A stretch of DNA of 64,000 nucleotides from Acinetobacter sp. ANC 4648. Its GTDB lineage: Bacteria; Pseudomonadota; Gammaproteobacteria; Pseudomonadales; Moraxellaceae. Made by a program: the position numbers and the translations under genes. How positions within the stretch are numbered: position 1 is the first letter of the stretch; every line of letters begins with the position of its first letter. Below the pieces are notes generated by a model that ran no database searches, was not told the origin of the DNA, and was given only the letters and a program-made list of their open reading frames with translations. This document shows, piece after piece, positions 11,297-22,301 of this stretch. The stretch lies in the NCBI RefSeq assembly GCF_002135345.1, contig NZ_NEGI01000006.1, positions 124,001 through 188,000 on the forward strand. The letters run 5' to 3'.

Positions 11297-12346
11297 ATGA
11301 CAGACCCAGCAACACCCCATAAAAGAGGCTACCGTGCAACACGACATGACACTGCGGCATGGAAACTTTTTTTAGTTTACGACATTTTTATGATGTTGAT
11401 CATTGTCGTCAACTTGGTCTGTTTATGTGCTAATGCTTTTTTAATTAGTAACTTTGCTGCTTGGTTTTTTGACCAAATCCATTTAACCTCAGTATTAACC
11501 TACTATAAAATCAACTTACACCCTTGGGTGGTTAAAACTGAAAGTTGGTTCATTACTTTTTTAGTAGTTGAATTACTTATTCGATGGTTCATTTCAATCA
11601 TTCATAAACATCATCGGCGTTGGTTCTTTTTCCCTTTTATTCATTGGTACGAAGTTCTCGCAATTATCCCCTATCTACGCTTCCTGCGACTCATTCGTGC
11701 CGCAATCATCGGTTATCGGCTGCATGAACTCGGTTATCAAGTGATACCAGAAAATATTAAGAATAAAATCTTATTTTATTATAGTGTGGTGATGGAAGAG
11801 CTTTCAGACCGTGTTGTAATTACCGTGATTGATGGTATTCGCCATGAACTCAATACCAGCTCAAGCCATAAAAAAATTATCCATAACTTGGTCGATCATC
11901 ATCGAGATTTATTTGCCAAAGCAGTTGCGGAAATTTTACAAGAATCACTCGCAACTGAATTAAAAGTACAGCAACGTTATATTGCAGATAATGTTGGAGA
12001 AATTGTAAAACAAGCGATTGAAGATACTCCGCAATTGACGCAACTTCTCAGATTAATTCCCATTGCTGGCAGTATGATCGAAAATCAAATTCAAAGTATT
12101 GGGCAACGCCTAGGGGAAAATATTACCATGGGGTTAATTGAGCCGCTGACTCAGGGTAGTATTCAACAACCGAATGCAATCTATCACTTGATTTCTGAAA
12201 AAGTTAGTAATTTAAATATAGAAAATCAAACACTTGAAGAGTTGGTTGAATCTGCTGTGTATGAAAGTTTAGAATCCTTGCGTAAACAAGTCAAAATCAA
12301 ACAGTGGCAACTGGTATTAGACAAAAATGATCAAGTGAAAGAATAA
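11297..12346 (+). CDS. Membrane protein with a voltage-sensor-like segment, function unknown
   Basis: A 349-residue protein I cannot name. Residues of about 25-55, 80-103, 115-130 and 130-150 are hydrophobic, giving a four-helix membrane half. The last helix, around LRFLRLIRAAIIGYRL, places Arg about every third residue in a hydrophobic helix, which is the pattern of an S4 voltage sensor. No potassium-channel pore signature (TVGYG) follows. The second half (about 150-349) is soluble-looking, helical and rich in charged residues, and could be a coiled or membrane-peripheral domain. It is probably co-transcribed with the upstream acyltransferase. Confidence 0.5.
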   Translation: MTDPATPHKRGYRATRHDTAAWKLFLVYDIFMMLIIVVNLVCLCANAFLISNFAAWFFDQIHLTSVLTYYKINLHPWVVKTESWFITFLVVELLIRWFISIIHKHHRRWFFFPFIHWYEVLAIIPYLRFLRLIRAAIIGYRLHELGYQVIPENIKNKILFYYSVVMEELSDRVVITVIDGIRHELNTSSSHKKIIHNLVDHHRDLFAKAVAEILQESLATELKVQQRYIADNVGEIVKQAIEDTPQLTQLLRLIPIAGSMIENQIQSIGQRLGENITMGLIEPLTQGSIQQPNAIYHLISEKVSNLNIENQTLEELVESAVYESLESLRKQVKIKQWQLVLDKNDQVKE

Positions 12347-12470
12347 GCAATTTATTAAAATTATTTGTATCTTTGCTAGTGAAATCAATCAATTTGGTCT
12401 AGCATTTGCGCTAATTTACAGTTTGACTTTGACACGCATAAATAGGTCACAAGCCTTTTAAGGAATAATT

Positions 12471-13202
12471 ATGGCTGATATTCGGATTACAGGCAGAATG
12501 GTTAATTTTACCCGATTAACCTTTGATACAAATGATCAAAATGCTATCCGCCAGCAACTGAACGATATGATGGCTGAAACCTCTTACCAAGGGGCTTTAG
12601 TGATTATTGATACAACGGTTGAACAAGAGCTTATTGCGCTTATTCAACTTTTGGTGAGCTTGGATTTACAGCCCATGGCAGTCATTGATGGCTTGCTTGG
12701 AGATCAAGCACGCTCGATTCAATTTCCGGTACTGGCTGCCGACCGACCATTACAACGTATTAAAGCAAGTAAAGAACAAGTCGTTGAAACACCGATTGAG
12801 ACTGAACAACAAGTCACAGATCAAGTCACTCCTGTGCAAGCTACTCCAAAACCCGTTAAAGTCAGCCATATCACCTCTTATCATGATGAAATTTTAAGAA
12901 CTGGGCAGAGTTTAGTCCAAGACCACGGGGATATTATTCTCAGTGCTGGCATTAACAGTGGTTCAGAAGTCATTGCATCAGGAAATATACATATCTACGG
13001 AAGTGTTCGTGGTAGAGTAATCGCAGGTGCAGGCGGAAATACAGCTGCAAGAATTTTTTGTCATTCATTAGAAGCTGAATTAATTTCTATTGCGGGGACT
13101 TACTGTGTAGCAGATGACATCCCTCAGGATGTTGTCAAAAAAGCTGCTCATATTTACTTGAATGATCAACAAGAACTTGTATTTGAAGCCTTGCAATTTT
13201 AA
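12471..13202 (+). CDS. minC: Septum site-determining protein MinC
   Basis: Inhibits FtsZ polymerisation at the poles as part of the MinCDE oscillator. 243 residues. The N-terminal domain (1-100) is the FtsZ-inhibiting fold; a variable linker rich in Gln/Thr/Pro (about 105-140) follows. The C-terminal beta-helix domain carries the conserved [29 protein letters not shown] repeats that bind MinD and dimerise. It opens the minC-minD-minE operon; SD AAGGA precedes the ATG. The upstream gap holds no obvious terminator. Confidence 0.95.
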   Translation: MADIRITGRMVNFTRLTFDTNDQNAIRQQLNDMMAETSYQGALVIIDTTVEQELIALIQLLVSLDLQPMAVIDGLLGDQARSIQFPVLAADRPLQRIKASKEQVVETPIETEQQVTDQVTPVQATPKPVKVSHITSYHDEILRTGQSLVQDHGDIILSAGINSGSEVIASGNIHIYGSVRGRVIAGAGGNTAARIFCHSLEAELISIAGTYCVADDIPQDVVKKAAHIYLNDQQELVFEALQF

Positions 13203-13272
13203 GGTATAAATAAACACCATAATAAACTTCCCTCGATAAAGGGAAGAACTGACCATAACAGGAGTGGATTCG

Positions 13273-14085
13273 GTGGCCAAAATTGTTGTCGTTACATCAG
13301 GCAAAGGTGGCGTAGGCAAAACTACGACTAGTGCATCTTTTGCTACAGGTTTAGCCCTTCGTGGTCATAAAACCGTCGTTATTGATTTTGATGTAGGTTT
13401 ACGTAACCTTGACCTTATTATGGGGTGTGAACGTCGCGTTGTTTATGATTTTGTCAATGTTTTAAATAATGAAGCGCGCTTACAACAAGCACTAATTCGT
13501 GATAAAGACATAGAAAACTTGTATATTCTACCTGCATCACAAACCCGTGATAAAGATGCACTGACTGATGACGGTGTCGCTCGTATCATGGATGAACTTG
13601 CACAAGAGTTCGACTATATCATTTGTGACTCACCTGCGGGAATTGAACGTGGTGCAATTTTAGCCATGTATCATGCAGATGAAGCGATTATTGTAACCAA
13701 TCCTGAAATTTCTTCAGTGCGTGACTCTGATCGTATTATTGGGATGCTAGATAGCAAAACCAAGAAAGTAAAAAACAACGAAGGTCGTATTCGCAAGCAT
13801 TTATGTATCACACGCTTCAACCCAGAACGTGCAGATAAGCAAGAAATGTTAACGATTGACGATATTTCTAAAGATATTTTACGTGTACCCACTTTAGGTG
13901 TAATTCCTGAATGTCCTAGCGTTTTACAAGCGTCTAACGAAGGTAAACCTGTCATTCTTTATGACGAAACCAGCGCTGGTCAGGCTTATGATGACCTTGT
14001 TGCTCGCTTCCTTGGTGAAGATCGCCTGTATCGCCACATCACGGTGAAACCTAAAGGTTGGTTAGCACGACTATTTGGAGCGTAA
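13273..14085 (+). CDS. minD: Septum site-determining ATPase MinD
   Basis: A membrane-binding ParA/MinD-family ATPase that recruits MinC and oscillates with MinE. The deviant Walker A is GKGGVGKT close to the N-terminus; the switch residues are in DFDVGLRNLDLIMGCERR. The extreme C-terminus has the amphipathic helix (PKGWLARLFGA) that binds membrane. The start is a GTG at 13273, with AGGAG eight bases upstream; an upstream in-frame GTG at 13264 overlaps that SD and is unlikely. The GTG start gives 270 residues, the usual length. Confidence 0.96.
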   Translation: MAKIVVVTSGKGGVGKTTTSASFATGLALRGHKTVVIDFDVGLRNLDLIMGCERRVVYDFVNVLNNEARLQQALIRDKDIENLYILPASQTRDKDALTDDGVARIMDELAQEFDYIICDSPAGIERGAILAMYHADEAIIVTNPEISSVRDSDRIIGMLDSKTKKVKNNEGRIRKHLCITRFNPERADKQEMLTIDDISKDILRVPTLGVIPECPSVLQASNEGKPVILYDETSAGQAYDDLVARFLGEDRLYRHITVKPKGWLARLFGA

Positions 14086-14087
14086 TA

Positions 14088-14360
14088 ATGGCCGGATTCT
14101 GGAGTAAACTTTTTAGCAATGATGATAAACCATCGAGCGCTCAAACTGCGAAAGACCGTTTAAAAGTCATTGTTGCATCTGAACAAGGTCTAGGCAAACG
14201 CTTAAGCCAAGACAAAATTGACCAAATGAAAAAAGAGATCATGCAAGTCGTGAATCGCTATGTTCGTGGTGTCGATGAACAACATATTCAAATGTCTGTG
14301 CGTTCTGAAGCGAATATTGAAATGCTTGAGATGAATATCAATTTACCTGAAGAACATTAA
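14088..14360 (+). CDS. minE: Cell division topological specificity factor MinE
   Basis: Stimulates MinD ATPase and restricts MinCD to the poles. 90 residues. It starts at the ATG right after minD (two bases between the stop and this ATG) with GGAG seven bases upstream. The N-terminal AGFWSKLF membrane-targeting helix, the anti-MinCD segment and the C-terminal dimer domain (VIVASEQ..., VNRYVRGVDEQ) are all visible. Upstream in-frame Met codons lie inside minD and are rejected. Confidence 0.95.
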   Translation: MAGFWSKLFSNDDKPSSAQTAKDRLKVIVASEQGLGKRLSQDKIDQMKKEIMQVVNRYVRGVDEQHIQMSVRSEANIEMLEMNINLPEEH

Positions 14361-14453
14361 TTTCATTTCTGATTAGTCAAGTCACTAGATTCAGGGCAAA
14401 ATAGCGTGAGTTATTTTGCCTTTTTTACAATCAAAATTTGAGGAGATGCTGTT

Positions 14454-14741
14454 ATGGCACTTTCACAGCCAGCAACTTTCAATGAAGAATGGTCAGACGA
14501 GCGTGTTTTTGCCTATTTAACCCAACTTCCTCCTGAAGGCAGTAATGCAGATTTTCATGTGCTCTATCATGCCTTCAAACATATGCGTCCAAAGGACTAT
14601 GACCGCTTATTAACTCAATTTGTAGCGGATGGTCGCGATGTCAATGCAACCAATCATGAAGGTCAACGTATTCATGATGTAATCTCAGAGTTCCCACGAC
14701 AACGTGACGATTTTTTAGAAGTTTTAGCTAAATTTGCTTAA
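14454..14741 (+). CDS. PA4642 family protein
   Basis: A 95-residue cytoplasmic protein matching the uncharacterised Pseudomonas PA4642 family: FNEEWSDERVFAYL near the start, PPEGSNADFH, and GRDVNATN in the middle. It has no signal peptide or membrane segment. The function is unknown. Downstream of minE with a 93-base gap; SD GAGGAG precedes the ATG. A strong bidirectional terminator follows. Confidence 0.8.
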   Translation: MALSQPATFNEEWSDERVFAYLTQLPPEGSNADFHVLYHAFKHMRPKDYDRLLTQFVADGRDVNATNHEGQRIHDVISEFPRQRDDFLEVLAKFA

Positions 14742-14760
14742 TTGATTTTCATTAAGCAAT

Positions 14761-14791
14761 AAAAAAACCTGCCATTTTGGCAGGTTTTTTT
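14761..14791. terminator. Bidirectional terminator
   Basis: Stem AAAAAAACCTGCC/GGCAGGTTTTTTT around loop ATTTT. It serves the PA4642-family gene (plus) and the LysE-type gene (minus), which converge here. Confidence 0.85.
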
Positions 14792-14799
14792 ATGATATT

Positions 14800-15420
14800 T
14801 TATTTACTACCAATTAAATAAGCACCAAATATACTAAAAATACCACCTGAAATCCCATCAATCCATCGTGCAGAATTTTGATAAGCGGCTTTAAAACGAG
14901 GTAATGAAAAAACAAATGCGACAAAACCAAACCAAATCACCGTCTCTACAGAAACAATAAGAAACAGTAAAGAATGTACGCCATCTAAATCTGGATTTGC
15001 TAAAAATAATGAAAAGACACTACCAAAATAAATCACAGCTTTCGGATTAGATAAATTAGTCAAAAACCCTTTTAGAAAGAAACGTAAATTACTCTGTGGT
15101 AATTCAAACGTATGTTCTTCAGTCACTACTTTTTGACTAAAAGCAGATTTCAATAATTGAAAGCCTAACCAACATAAATAAAGCCCCCCAATAACTAACA
15201 TCACATGTTTCAACCAGGCCATCTTTTCAAAAATAATATTTAATCCCATTAGTGCTAAAAAAGCCCAAAACATTACTCCAGCAGTAATTCCCATAACCAC
15301 AAACATGGATTGTTTACGTGAACGGCTAATTGCTGTTTGAGAGACCAAGAAAAAGTCTGGCCCGGGTGTGATCAACGCACAAAAGTGGATAAACACCAAA
15401 GTACATAATGCGATTAACAT
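14800..15420 (-). CDS. LysE/RhtB family amino-acid exporter
   Basis: A 206-residue inner-membrane translocator of the LysE/RhtB superfamily, which exports small amino acids. The N-terminal helix carries the family motif ITPGPDFFLVSQTAI; a conserved GFLTNLSNPKAVIYF segment lies near the middle. About six membrane helices. The substrate cannot be told from sequence. It is monocistronic, between two terminators. Confidence 0.85.
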   Translation of the reverse strand: MLIALCTLVFIHFCALITPGPDFFLVSQTAISRSRKQSMFVVMGITAGVMFWAFLALMGLNIIFEKMAWLKHVMLVIGGLYLCWLGFQLLKSAFSQKVVTEEHTFELPQSNLRFFLKGFLTNLSNPKAVIYFGSVFSLFLANPDLDGVHSLLFLIVSVETVIWFGFVAFVFSLPRFKAAYQNSARWIDGISGGIFSIFGAYLIGSK

Positions 15421-15504
15421 TTGTGAATACCTTTGTGATAGTAAGCTCTATATTAATGTGAAATTTACACTATCATCAAGATAAAGTGTAATAAAGAAAA
15501 GTAT

Positions 15505-15532
15505 AAAAAAGCCTCTTTGAAAGAGGCTTTTA
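15505..15532. terminator. Terminator after ftsK
   Basis: Stem AAAAGCCTCTTT/AAAGAGGCTTTT with a minimal loop; on the minus strand a run of T6 follows. It sits 13 bases beyond the ftsK stop. Confidence 0.8.
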
Positions 15533-15544
15533 AATCTAAAAGTA

Positions 15545-18500
15545 TTAAACTAAAATCTCGCGTTTACCATTTGCTCCCATCGAGCTTACAACTCCATTCT
15601 CTTCCATTTGATCGACAATACGTGCAGCTCGGTTATAACCTAAGCTAAATTTTCGCTGTAACGATGAAACAGAAACTTTACGCGTTTCTAAAACGAAGGA
15701 AATACATTGGTCATATAAAGCATCACGGCTTGGATCGCTTTCACCCTCTTCAAAACCACGTGACGTTGGTTCTTCATCATAAGGCGTTAATATTTCATCC
15801 ACATAGTTAGGATGTCCTCTTTCACGCCATGCATCACAAATCCGATTGACTTCATCATCTGAAATAAATGCACCATGGACACGTTCCGGCTCAATTTTTC
15901 CTGGCCCTAAAAACAACATGTCACCATGCCCAAGTAAATCCTCGGCACCACCTGCATCCAGGATTGTACGTGAGTCAATTTTACTATTGACGCGCAGCGC
16001 AACACGGGTTGGAATATTGGCTTTAATTAAACCAGTAATGACATCCACAGATGGTCGTTGCGTTGCTAGCAACAAATGAATCCCCGCAGCACGAGATTTT
16101 TGTGCTAAACGGGTAATCATCTCTTCTGCTTTTTTGCCTACTTGCATAATCATGTCAGCAAATTCATCAGCAACAATCACAATCGATGGTAATGGCTCTA
16201 AACGTGGCGCTCGCTCACGTGTAGCTGAATCACTTGGCTTCCACGTTGGATCAATCAGATCCTCACCATTGGCAATGGCTTCATCTACCTTACGGTTATA
16301 ATCTGACAATTTACGAATTTTCAGATAAGACATCAGTTTATAACGGCGTTCCATTTCATTCACACACCAATTCAATGCATTCACAGCATCTTTCATATCG
16401 GTCACAACAGGTGTAAGTAAATGTGGAATATCATTATAGTTGGCAAGTTCCAGCTGTTTTGGATCGATTAAAATCAAACGTAAATCAGCCGGTGTATATT
16501 TCAACAACATCGACAAAATCATCGCATTTACCGCAACAGATTTACCCGAACCGGTGGTTCCTGCCACTAACATATGGGGGGCTTTGGCTAAATCTGTGAG
16601 CACTGGATTACCTGAAATATCCTTACCCATCGCCATGGTAATCAGACCACTCGGGTCTCTATAAGTTGGCGTTTCAAGCAACTCAATCAAACGTACCATT
16701 TCACGGCTACTATTCGGAACTTCAATGCCGATGTAAGGCTTCCCTGGGATTACTTCGACTACACGAACCGATGCCATTGACATTGATCTCGCCAAGTCAC
16801 GCGAAATATTTGTAACTTTAGAAGCTTTTACCCCAGGTGCTAAATCCAACTCAAAACGAGTCACTACGGGACCAGGTTGAGCTTCAATTACTTTGGCTTT
16901 GACATTGAATTCTTGTAGCTTAATTTCAAGCAACTCCGAAAGCCGTGCCAATTGTTCTTCAGTAAAATTAATTTTTTTGTTCGGATCAACTTTATCGAGT
17001 ATTTCTAAACCCGGTAAAGTTGGCAGGTCGCGTCTTTTCTCAGCCACTTGCATAGCACGTGACATTGGTCGACCCGATGCATCAGTCAAGGGCGCATCAA
17101 AATCAAAGTCATCTACTACAAGCGTAGTTTCCAGCGCTTCGGACTTCCCTGCTGTCTCTTGCCAAGCTTCTCTAAAGGCATCTTTATCTACAGAAATACG
17201 CTGCTTTTCTTCTGCCGAAACAATGGGCGATGGCTGTAAATGAGTTTGAATTTCAGCTTTTATAAATGGCGTAGATTGGGCATAACTACTAGTGGTAAGC
17301 ACAGGTGTAATAACTTGTGCTTCTTCATCCTCAACCAATAAGGCTAGATCATCCAACTCATCCGCTAAATTCTGTATTTTAGGTATAATTGGAGCAACAA
17401 CATTTGGACTGATTGGCTGAATTGATGTAACTGCAGCTACTGCTGAAGCATGAGTCATAGCCTGAGTAGTTGTCTCACTGATAGGCTGATATGGACTATG
17501 TACATCAGTCGCAATCTTACCCTCTGGAACAACCGCTAATAACTCATCAAAGACCTCATCATCATCCCAATCAATATGATTTTCATCATGTGATCTTTGC
17601 GGAGGAACCGTAGTATTTTGCGGTGTATGAATCTTCGATGATAAAGTATCTAAATGATGTTGCGATTTAGCAGTGACTAAATCGTCGTCTGCCGCACGAA
17701 GTAATGCATCAATATCTCGCTTATGATCACTTTCTTGATGTAATGCTTTCCATACTTCACCCGTAGGTACAGCGCGCTGACTTTCTTGTTCTAAACGGTG
17801 TGCTTTTTCTAAAGTCTTTTCAAATTCTATTTCATCAATAGCGGTTAATTCACTTTGAACAGTACTTTTTTGCTGTTCTTTATCCGCAACAAGATCTGCA
17901 AATAAACGTTCTGCCGCCAAATGCTGTTTAGATGGTTTTAAAGCAGTCACTTCAGTAATAGGAGTTATATCATCCCCTGCTACTGTTGGTTCTACTTCAA
18001 TTGGGGTACTGGTTTTCGAATGCTTAGGTGATGTGGTTAAGTCATAAGCCGACTCACTTTCAGGCACATTTTTATAAAATAAATCTTGTAGATATGCAGG
18101 GGTCGCTTTTAAAGTCGCCCATGTTTTATTCCACTGAATACCAAATACCAAAGTGATTAAAAGTAATAAGAATAAAGCCAGAAAAATTACTGCACCATAA
18201 ATGCTAATCAGTTGTGACAGACTTTGCCCCAACTCATAACCAATGATACCACCCGAAGCATTATCTAAGGTATCCGCTGGAACATTCCACAGTAGATACA
18301 ACAAACTTGCGGTCGTCAATAAGATAAAAAATTGCGCAGCATAGCGGAATGGACGACTTAAAAAACTTCTTGGCCACCAGACATGCACAGCTTCAGCAAA
18401 TAATAAAATTGGAATGAGTAAACTGGCCCATCCTAAAAAACCAAACAGTAAATCTGCAATCCAAGCACCTGCAACTCCGCTTGCATTCGACACTTGTTGA

Positions 18501-18637
18501 GTATCGCTTGATATATGCATCCAGCCTGGATCAAATGGGGTATAAGTTACTGTCGCTAAAAACAGATAGATCCCAAATGAAATCAAGAATAATGTTAATA
18601 ATAAACGCTGTGCATAAACACTCGACACCGCAGTCAT
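15545..18637 (-). CDS. ftsK: DNA translocase FtsK
   Basis: A divisome protein and hexameric DNA pump that clears chromosome termini and activates XerCD at dif. About 1030 residues. The N-terminal 180 residues hold four membrane helices. A long Glu/Gln/Thr/Ser-rich linker follows (about 190-520). The C-terminal motor has Walker A GTTGSGKS and Walker [12 protein letters not shown], and ends in the winged-helix gamma domain ([23 protein letters not shown]) that reads KOPS. I start at the ATG at 18637, which has AGGA six bases upstream; the open frame extends to a TTG at 18655. Confidence 0.95.
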   Translation of the reverse strand: MTAVSSVYAQRLLLTLFLISFGIYLFLATVTYTPFDPGWMHISSDTQQVSNASGVAGAWIADLLFGFLGWASLLIPILLFAEAVHVWWPRSFLSRPFRYAAQFFILLTTASLLYLLWNVPADTLDNASGGIIGYELGQSLSQLISIYGAVIFLALFLLLLITLVFGIQWNKTWATLKATPAYLQDLFYKNVPESESAYDLTTSPKHSKTSTPIEVEPTVAGDDITPITEVTALKPSKQHLAAERLFADLVADKEQQKSTVQSELTAIDEIEFEKTLEKAHRLEQESQRAVPTGEVWKALHQESDHKRDIDALLRAADDDLVTAKSQHHLDTLSSKIHTPQNTTVPPQRSHDENHIDWDDDEVFDELLAVVPEGKIATDVHSPYQPISETTTQAMTHASAVAAVTSIQPISPNVVAPIIPKIQNLADELDDLALLVEDEEAQVITPVLTTSSYAQSTPFIKAEIQTHLQPSPIVSAEEKQRISVDKDAFREAWQETAGKSEALETTLVVDDFDFDAPLTDASGRPMSRAMQVAEKRRDLPTLPGLEILDKVDPNKKINFTEEQLARLSELLEIKLQEFNVKAKVIEAQPGPVVTRFELDLAPGVKASKVTNISRDLARSMSMASVRVVEVIPGKPYIGIEVPNSSREMVRLIELLETPTYRDPSGLITMAMGKDISGNPVLTDLAKAPHMLVAGTTGSGKSVAVNAMILSMLLKYTPADLRLILIDPKQLELANYNDIPHLLTPVVTDMKDAVNALNWCVNEMERRYKLMSYLKIRKLSDYNRKVDEAIANGEDLIDPTWKPSDSATRERAPRLEPLPSIVIVADEFADMIMQVGKKAEEMITRLAQKSRAAGIHLLLATQRPSVDVITGLIKANIPTRVALRVNSKIDSRTILDAGGAEDLLGHGDMLFLGPGKIEPERVHGAFISDDEVNRICDAWRERGHPNYVDEILTPYDEEPTSRGFEEGESDPSRDALYDQCISFVLETRKVSVSSLQRKFSLGYNRAARIVDQMEENGVVSSMGANGKREILV

Positions 18638-18750
18638 ATACTGTCCTGTAACCAATTTTTCATTAATATTCTTGTGTAGATGTGAGTTACTAGCTTCACA
18701 TCAGAAATGCTTATATTATGCACCTGTTCTTTAAAAAAAGATGCACGATA

Positions 18751-18785
18751 GTTTATGTATGTTGTTAACTTCATTATACATAAAC
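18751..18785. promoter_or_regulatory. 10-bp inverted repeat over the ftsK promoter region
   Basis: GTTTATGTAT (18751-18760) and ATACATAAAC (18776-18785) are exact inverted copies, 15 bases apart, with GTTAAC in the middle. The right arm overlaps a minus-strand TATAAT (18773-18778), a good candidate for the ftsK -10 with AATTGA as -35 at 17-base spacing. This looks like an operator. On the plus strand, a TATAAT at 18861-18866 is the likely trxB -10. Confidence 0.45.
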
Positions 18786-18907
18786 CCTATATAGCTCAAT
18801 TCGATTTAGATGATCAATATTATCCACATCTAACTCACACAACTGCGCCCAAGTTTCACGTATAATTTTAACAGATTCTATATTTTTTATATCAAAAGGA
18901 TGTCTAA

Positions 18908-19864
<957 letters not shown>

Positions 19865-19878
19865 TTTCAGCTAAACTT

Positions 19879-19908
19879 AAAACCGTCCAAATTTGGACGG
19901 TTTTTTTA
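19879..19908. terminator. Terminator after trxB
   Basis: Stem AAAACCGTCCAAA/TTTGGACGGTTTT, then T-tract, 15 bases past the trxB stop. Confidence 0.85.
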
Positions 19909-19970
19909 TAGATAATAAAACACCATTTTTGAATATTTTATAGCAACTTTTTAGCTTTAGGCTGATCTCC

Positions 19971-20702
19971 ATGCATACATTAGCACCTTCTCAATACGTT
20001 TTTCCGAATCCAATTGAAGCTGATCCTGATGAACAGGGACTAATTTGCATAGGTGCAGACCTTTCACCGTCTACTCTTTTTGAAGCCTATAGCCATGGAT
20101 TGTTTCCATGGTTTTCCGAAGGTGAACCGATTTGTTGGTGGTGTCCTGAACCACGATGTATTATTCGGCCAGCTAATTATCAGCCCAGTAAATCTCTGGT
20201 ACGTAATATGAAAAAGATGAATTATAAAATCACAATTAATCATGCTTTTGACCACGTGATTCGCGCATGTGCATTACCACGTAGTTACGCCGATGACACA
20301 TGGATTTCTGAAGAAATTATCGAGGGATATTGCCAACTTTTTGATGCAGGTTATGCCTATAGCATCGAAGTCTGGAATCAGAATAAAATTATTGGTGGCT
20401 TATATGGTGTCACCATTGGACAAGGCTGTTTTGGTGAGTCGATGTTTAGTACCGAAACAGATGTCTCTAAAATGGCATTTTATACGCTTATGCTGATTGG
20501 CCAAGAAAACAATCTCCCTTGGATTGACTGTCAATTGGTCAATGATCACCTGCTTAGCCTTGGCGCTTGTACACTTTCTCGCCAAGCGTACCTTAAATCG
20601 TTACAAGATGTAATTAAACACCCTGCTATAGATTGGAAAAAATATCAAGAAGGTGTATTTTCAAGTAAAACAATAGCGTTAAATGCGCGATTAATGGAAT
20701 GA
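19971..20702 (+). CDS. aat: Leucyl/phenylalanyl-tRNA-protein transferase
   Basis: Adds Leu or Phe from aminoacyl-tRNA to N-terminal Arg or Lys of proteins, marking them for ClpAP (N-end rule). 243 residues. Family motifs [40 protein letters not shown] and GESMFS are visible. It overlaps no neighbour but is only 24 bases from bpt, the partner enzyme, so the two are one operon. Confidence 0.95.
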   Translation: MHTLAPSQYVFPNPIEADPDEQGLICIGADLSPSTLFEAYSHGLFPWFSEGEPICWWCPEPRCIIRPANYQPSKSLVRNMKKMNYKITINHAFDHVIRACALPRSYADDTWISEEIIEGYCQLFDAGYAYSIEVWNQNKIIGGLYGVTIGQGCFGESMFSTETDVSKMAFYTLMLIGQENNLPWIDCQLVNDHLLSLGACTLSRQAYLKSLQDVIKHPAIDWKKYQEGVFSSKTIALNARLME

Positions 20703-20726
20703 CAACAAAAGGAGGGACACACCGTT

Positions 20727-21542
20727 ATGAACTCTTATCATCCGAAGTCCCTATTAAACGACTTACAGTACTACATTACGCCACCGCATGATTGCAGTTA
20801 TTTAGAAAATAAATCAGCACGAATGGTCTTTCTTGATCCAGTTCATCGCATTGATGTCGTAACCTTATCTGAACTTTCGCGAATGGGCTTTAGGCGCAGT
20901 GGTGATTTTGTCTATCGCCCCGAATGTCACTTATGCCGTCAATGCCTATCTTGCCGTGTTCCAGTCGCTACCTTCCAAATGAACAGTATTCAGAAAAAAG
21001 CTTGGAAACGTAATCAAGATTTGAGTATGAAAATCACTTCAACTAAACAGGCCAGCGCTGTTCATTATAATTTGTATGAAAGATATATCATTGAACGGCA
21101 TGCCGATGGTGATATGTTTCCACCGAGCCATGATCAATTTGAAAAATTCTTACTCCATAGTTGTTCTGAAAGCTTTTTTTTAGAACTTTGGAAAGAAGAT
21201 AAACTCATTAGCGTTTCAACTTGTGACATGTTGGATGATGGCATATCCGCTGTGTATACATTCTTTGATCCAGATGAAAGTCGTCGCTCACTTGGTGTTT
21301 TTGCGATTCTAAAGCAAATTGAATATATTCAATCCATTCAACAAGAGTATGTTTACCTAGGCTATTTAGTCCCACACTCCAATAAAATGAATTATAAATC
21401 TCAGTATGCACCACTTGAACTGCTGCTGGATGGTCAATGGCGCCGTTTAAATCGCACCCTAAACCCTAAAGAAATTAAACAATTGGGAGATATGCTGATG
21501 ACTACTCTATCGTCTGAATGGAATGAACTGTTTATCAAATAA
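20727..21542 (+). CDS. bpt: Aspartate/glutamate leucyltransferase (Bpt/Ate)
   Basis: Transfers Leu to N-terminal Asp or Glu in the bacterial N-end rule. 271 residues. The N-terminal domain keeps the Cys cluster CHLCRQCLSCRVPV, and the GNAT-like C-terminal domain has AVYTFFDPDESRRSLG and YLGYLV. It works with aat immediately upstream and would feed the ClpS-ClpAP system, which is not in this window. AAAGGAGGG gives a strong SD. Confidence 0.9.
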   Translation: MNSYHPKSLLNDLQYYITPPHDCSYLENKSARMVFLDPVHRIDVVTLSELSRMGFRRSGDFVYRPECHLCRQCLSCRVPVATFQMNSIQKKAWKRNQDLSMKITSTKQASAVHYNLYERYIIERHADGDMFPPSHDQFEKFLLHSCSESFFLELWKEDKLISVSTCDMLDDGISAVYTFFDPDESRRSLGVFAILKQIEYIQSIQQEYVYLGYLVPHSNKMNYKSQYAPLELLLDGQWRRLNRTLNPKEIKQLGDMLMTTLSSEWNELFIK

Positions 21543-21621
21543 CCTTTACTCTACCCATCCTATCAATTGCTTAATTTTTTCGTTAATCAAAAAACTTAAG
21601 CAATTGATATTTCAATGATAC

Positions 21622-22083
21622 TTAAGATTTAAAAAGCTGAGAAAAATCATCACTATACGACTTCACCATAATAATTGCATGTTCTCGCTGACCTGCTGAA
21701 GTTGGATAGTAATTTGGACGTAAATCAATTTGATGAAATCCAGATTTTTCATACAATGCAATCGCAGAAAGATTACTCTCTCTCACTTCTAAAAAAATTT
21801 GGATCGGATTATTTTTCAATAATGTCATTGATTCATCTAATAATTGAAAGCCCAACCCTTTACCCTGCTGACTGGGATGAATAGCCATTAATAATAAATT
21901 TGCTTCATCTAATACTGGTTGTAAAATACAAAAACCAACCACTTCACCCTGCTGTTCAATCACCGTACTCTGATATGAATCAATAGACTCTTCAAACTGC
22001 TTGATTGTCCAAGGATGGCTTTGAACCAAATTTTCAATTTGTGCAACTGTACTCAGATCAGCTTTTTGCATTAAACGAATCAT
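21622..22083 (-). CDS. rimI: Ribosomal protein S18-alanine N-acetyltransferase
   Basis: A 153-residue GNAT enzyme that acetylates the N-terminal Ala of ribosomal protein S18. The acetyl-CoA loop reads HPSQQGKGLGFQLLDE and the RimI-type motif LEVRESNLSAIALYEKSGF is intact. Convergent with bpt; only about 80 bases separate the stops and no strong hairpin is visible there. Confidence 0.85.
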   Translation of the reverse strand: MIRLMQKADLSTVAQIENLVQSHPWTIKQFEESIDSYQSTVIEQQGEVVGFCILQPVLDEANLLLMAIHPSQQGKGLGFQLLDESMTLLKNNPIQIFLEVRESNLSAIALYEKSGFHQIDLRPNYYPTSAGQREHAIIMVKSYSDDFSQLFKS

Positions 22084-22254
22084 CTTGGTTCATCATTTCA
22101 AAATAAAGTTTGAATTATAAGAACTTCTATAAAAATAGTATAATAAAACTGATTGTTTTTCATCTTCAGCGTGTAAATTTTAAATGACTCATTCTATTTT
22201 CCAAGTAGCTAAAAAAATTCAGCATTCTAGATAATTTGCATAAAATTGATCGAC

Positions 22255-22278
22255 AAAAAAGGGCAATTTTCATTGCCC
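22255..22278. terminator. Terminator after the PF10118 gene
   Basis: Stem GGGCAAT/ATTGCCC with a four-base loop, followed on the minus strand by T6. It lies 23 bases past the stop of the 22302-23183 gene. Confidence 0.8.
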
Positions 22279-22301
22279 AATAAATGAGTACTTTAACCTC
22301 A

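Noticed and set aside
13264..13272. Earlier GTG for minD
   Set aside because: It overlaps the AGGAG that positions the GTG at 13273.
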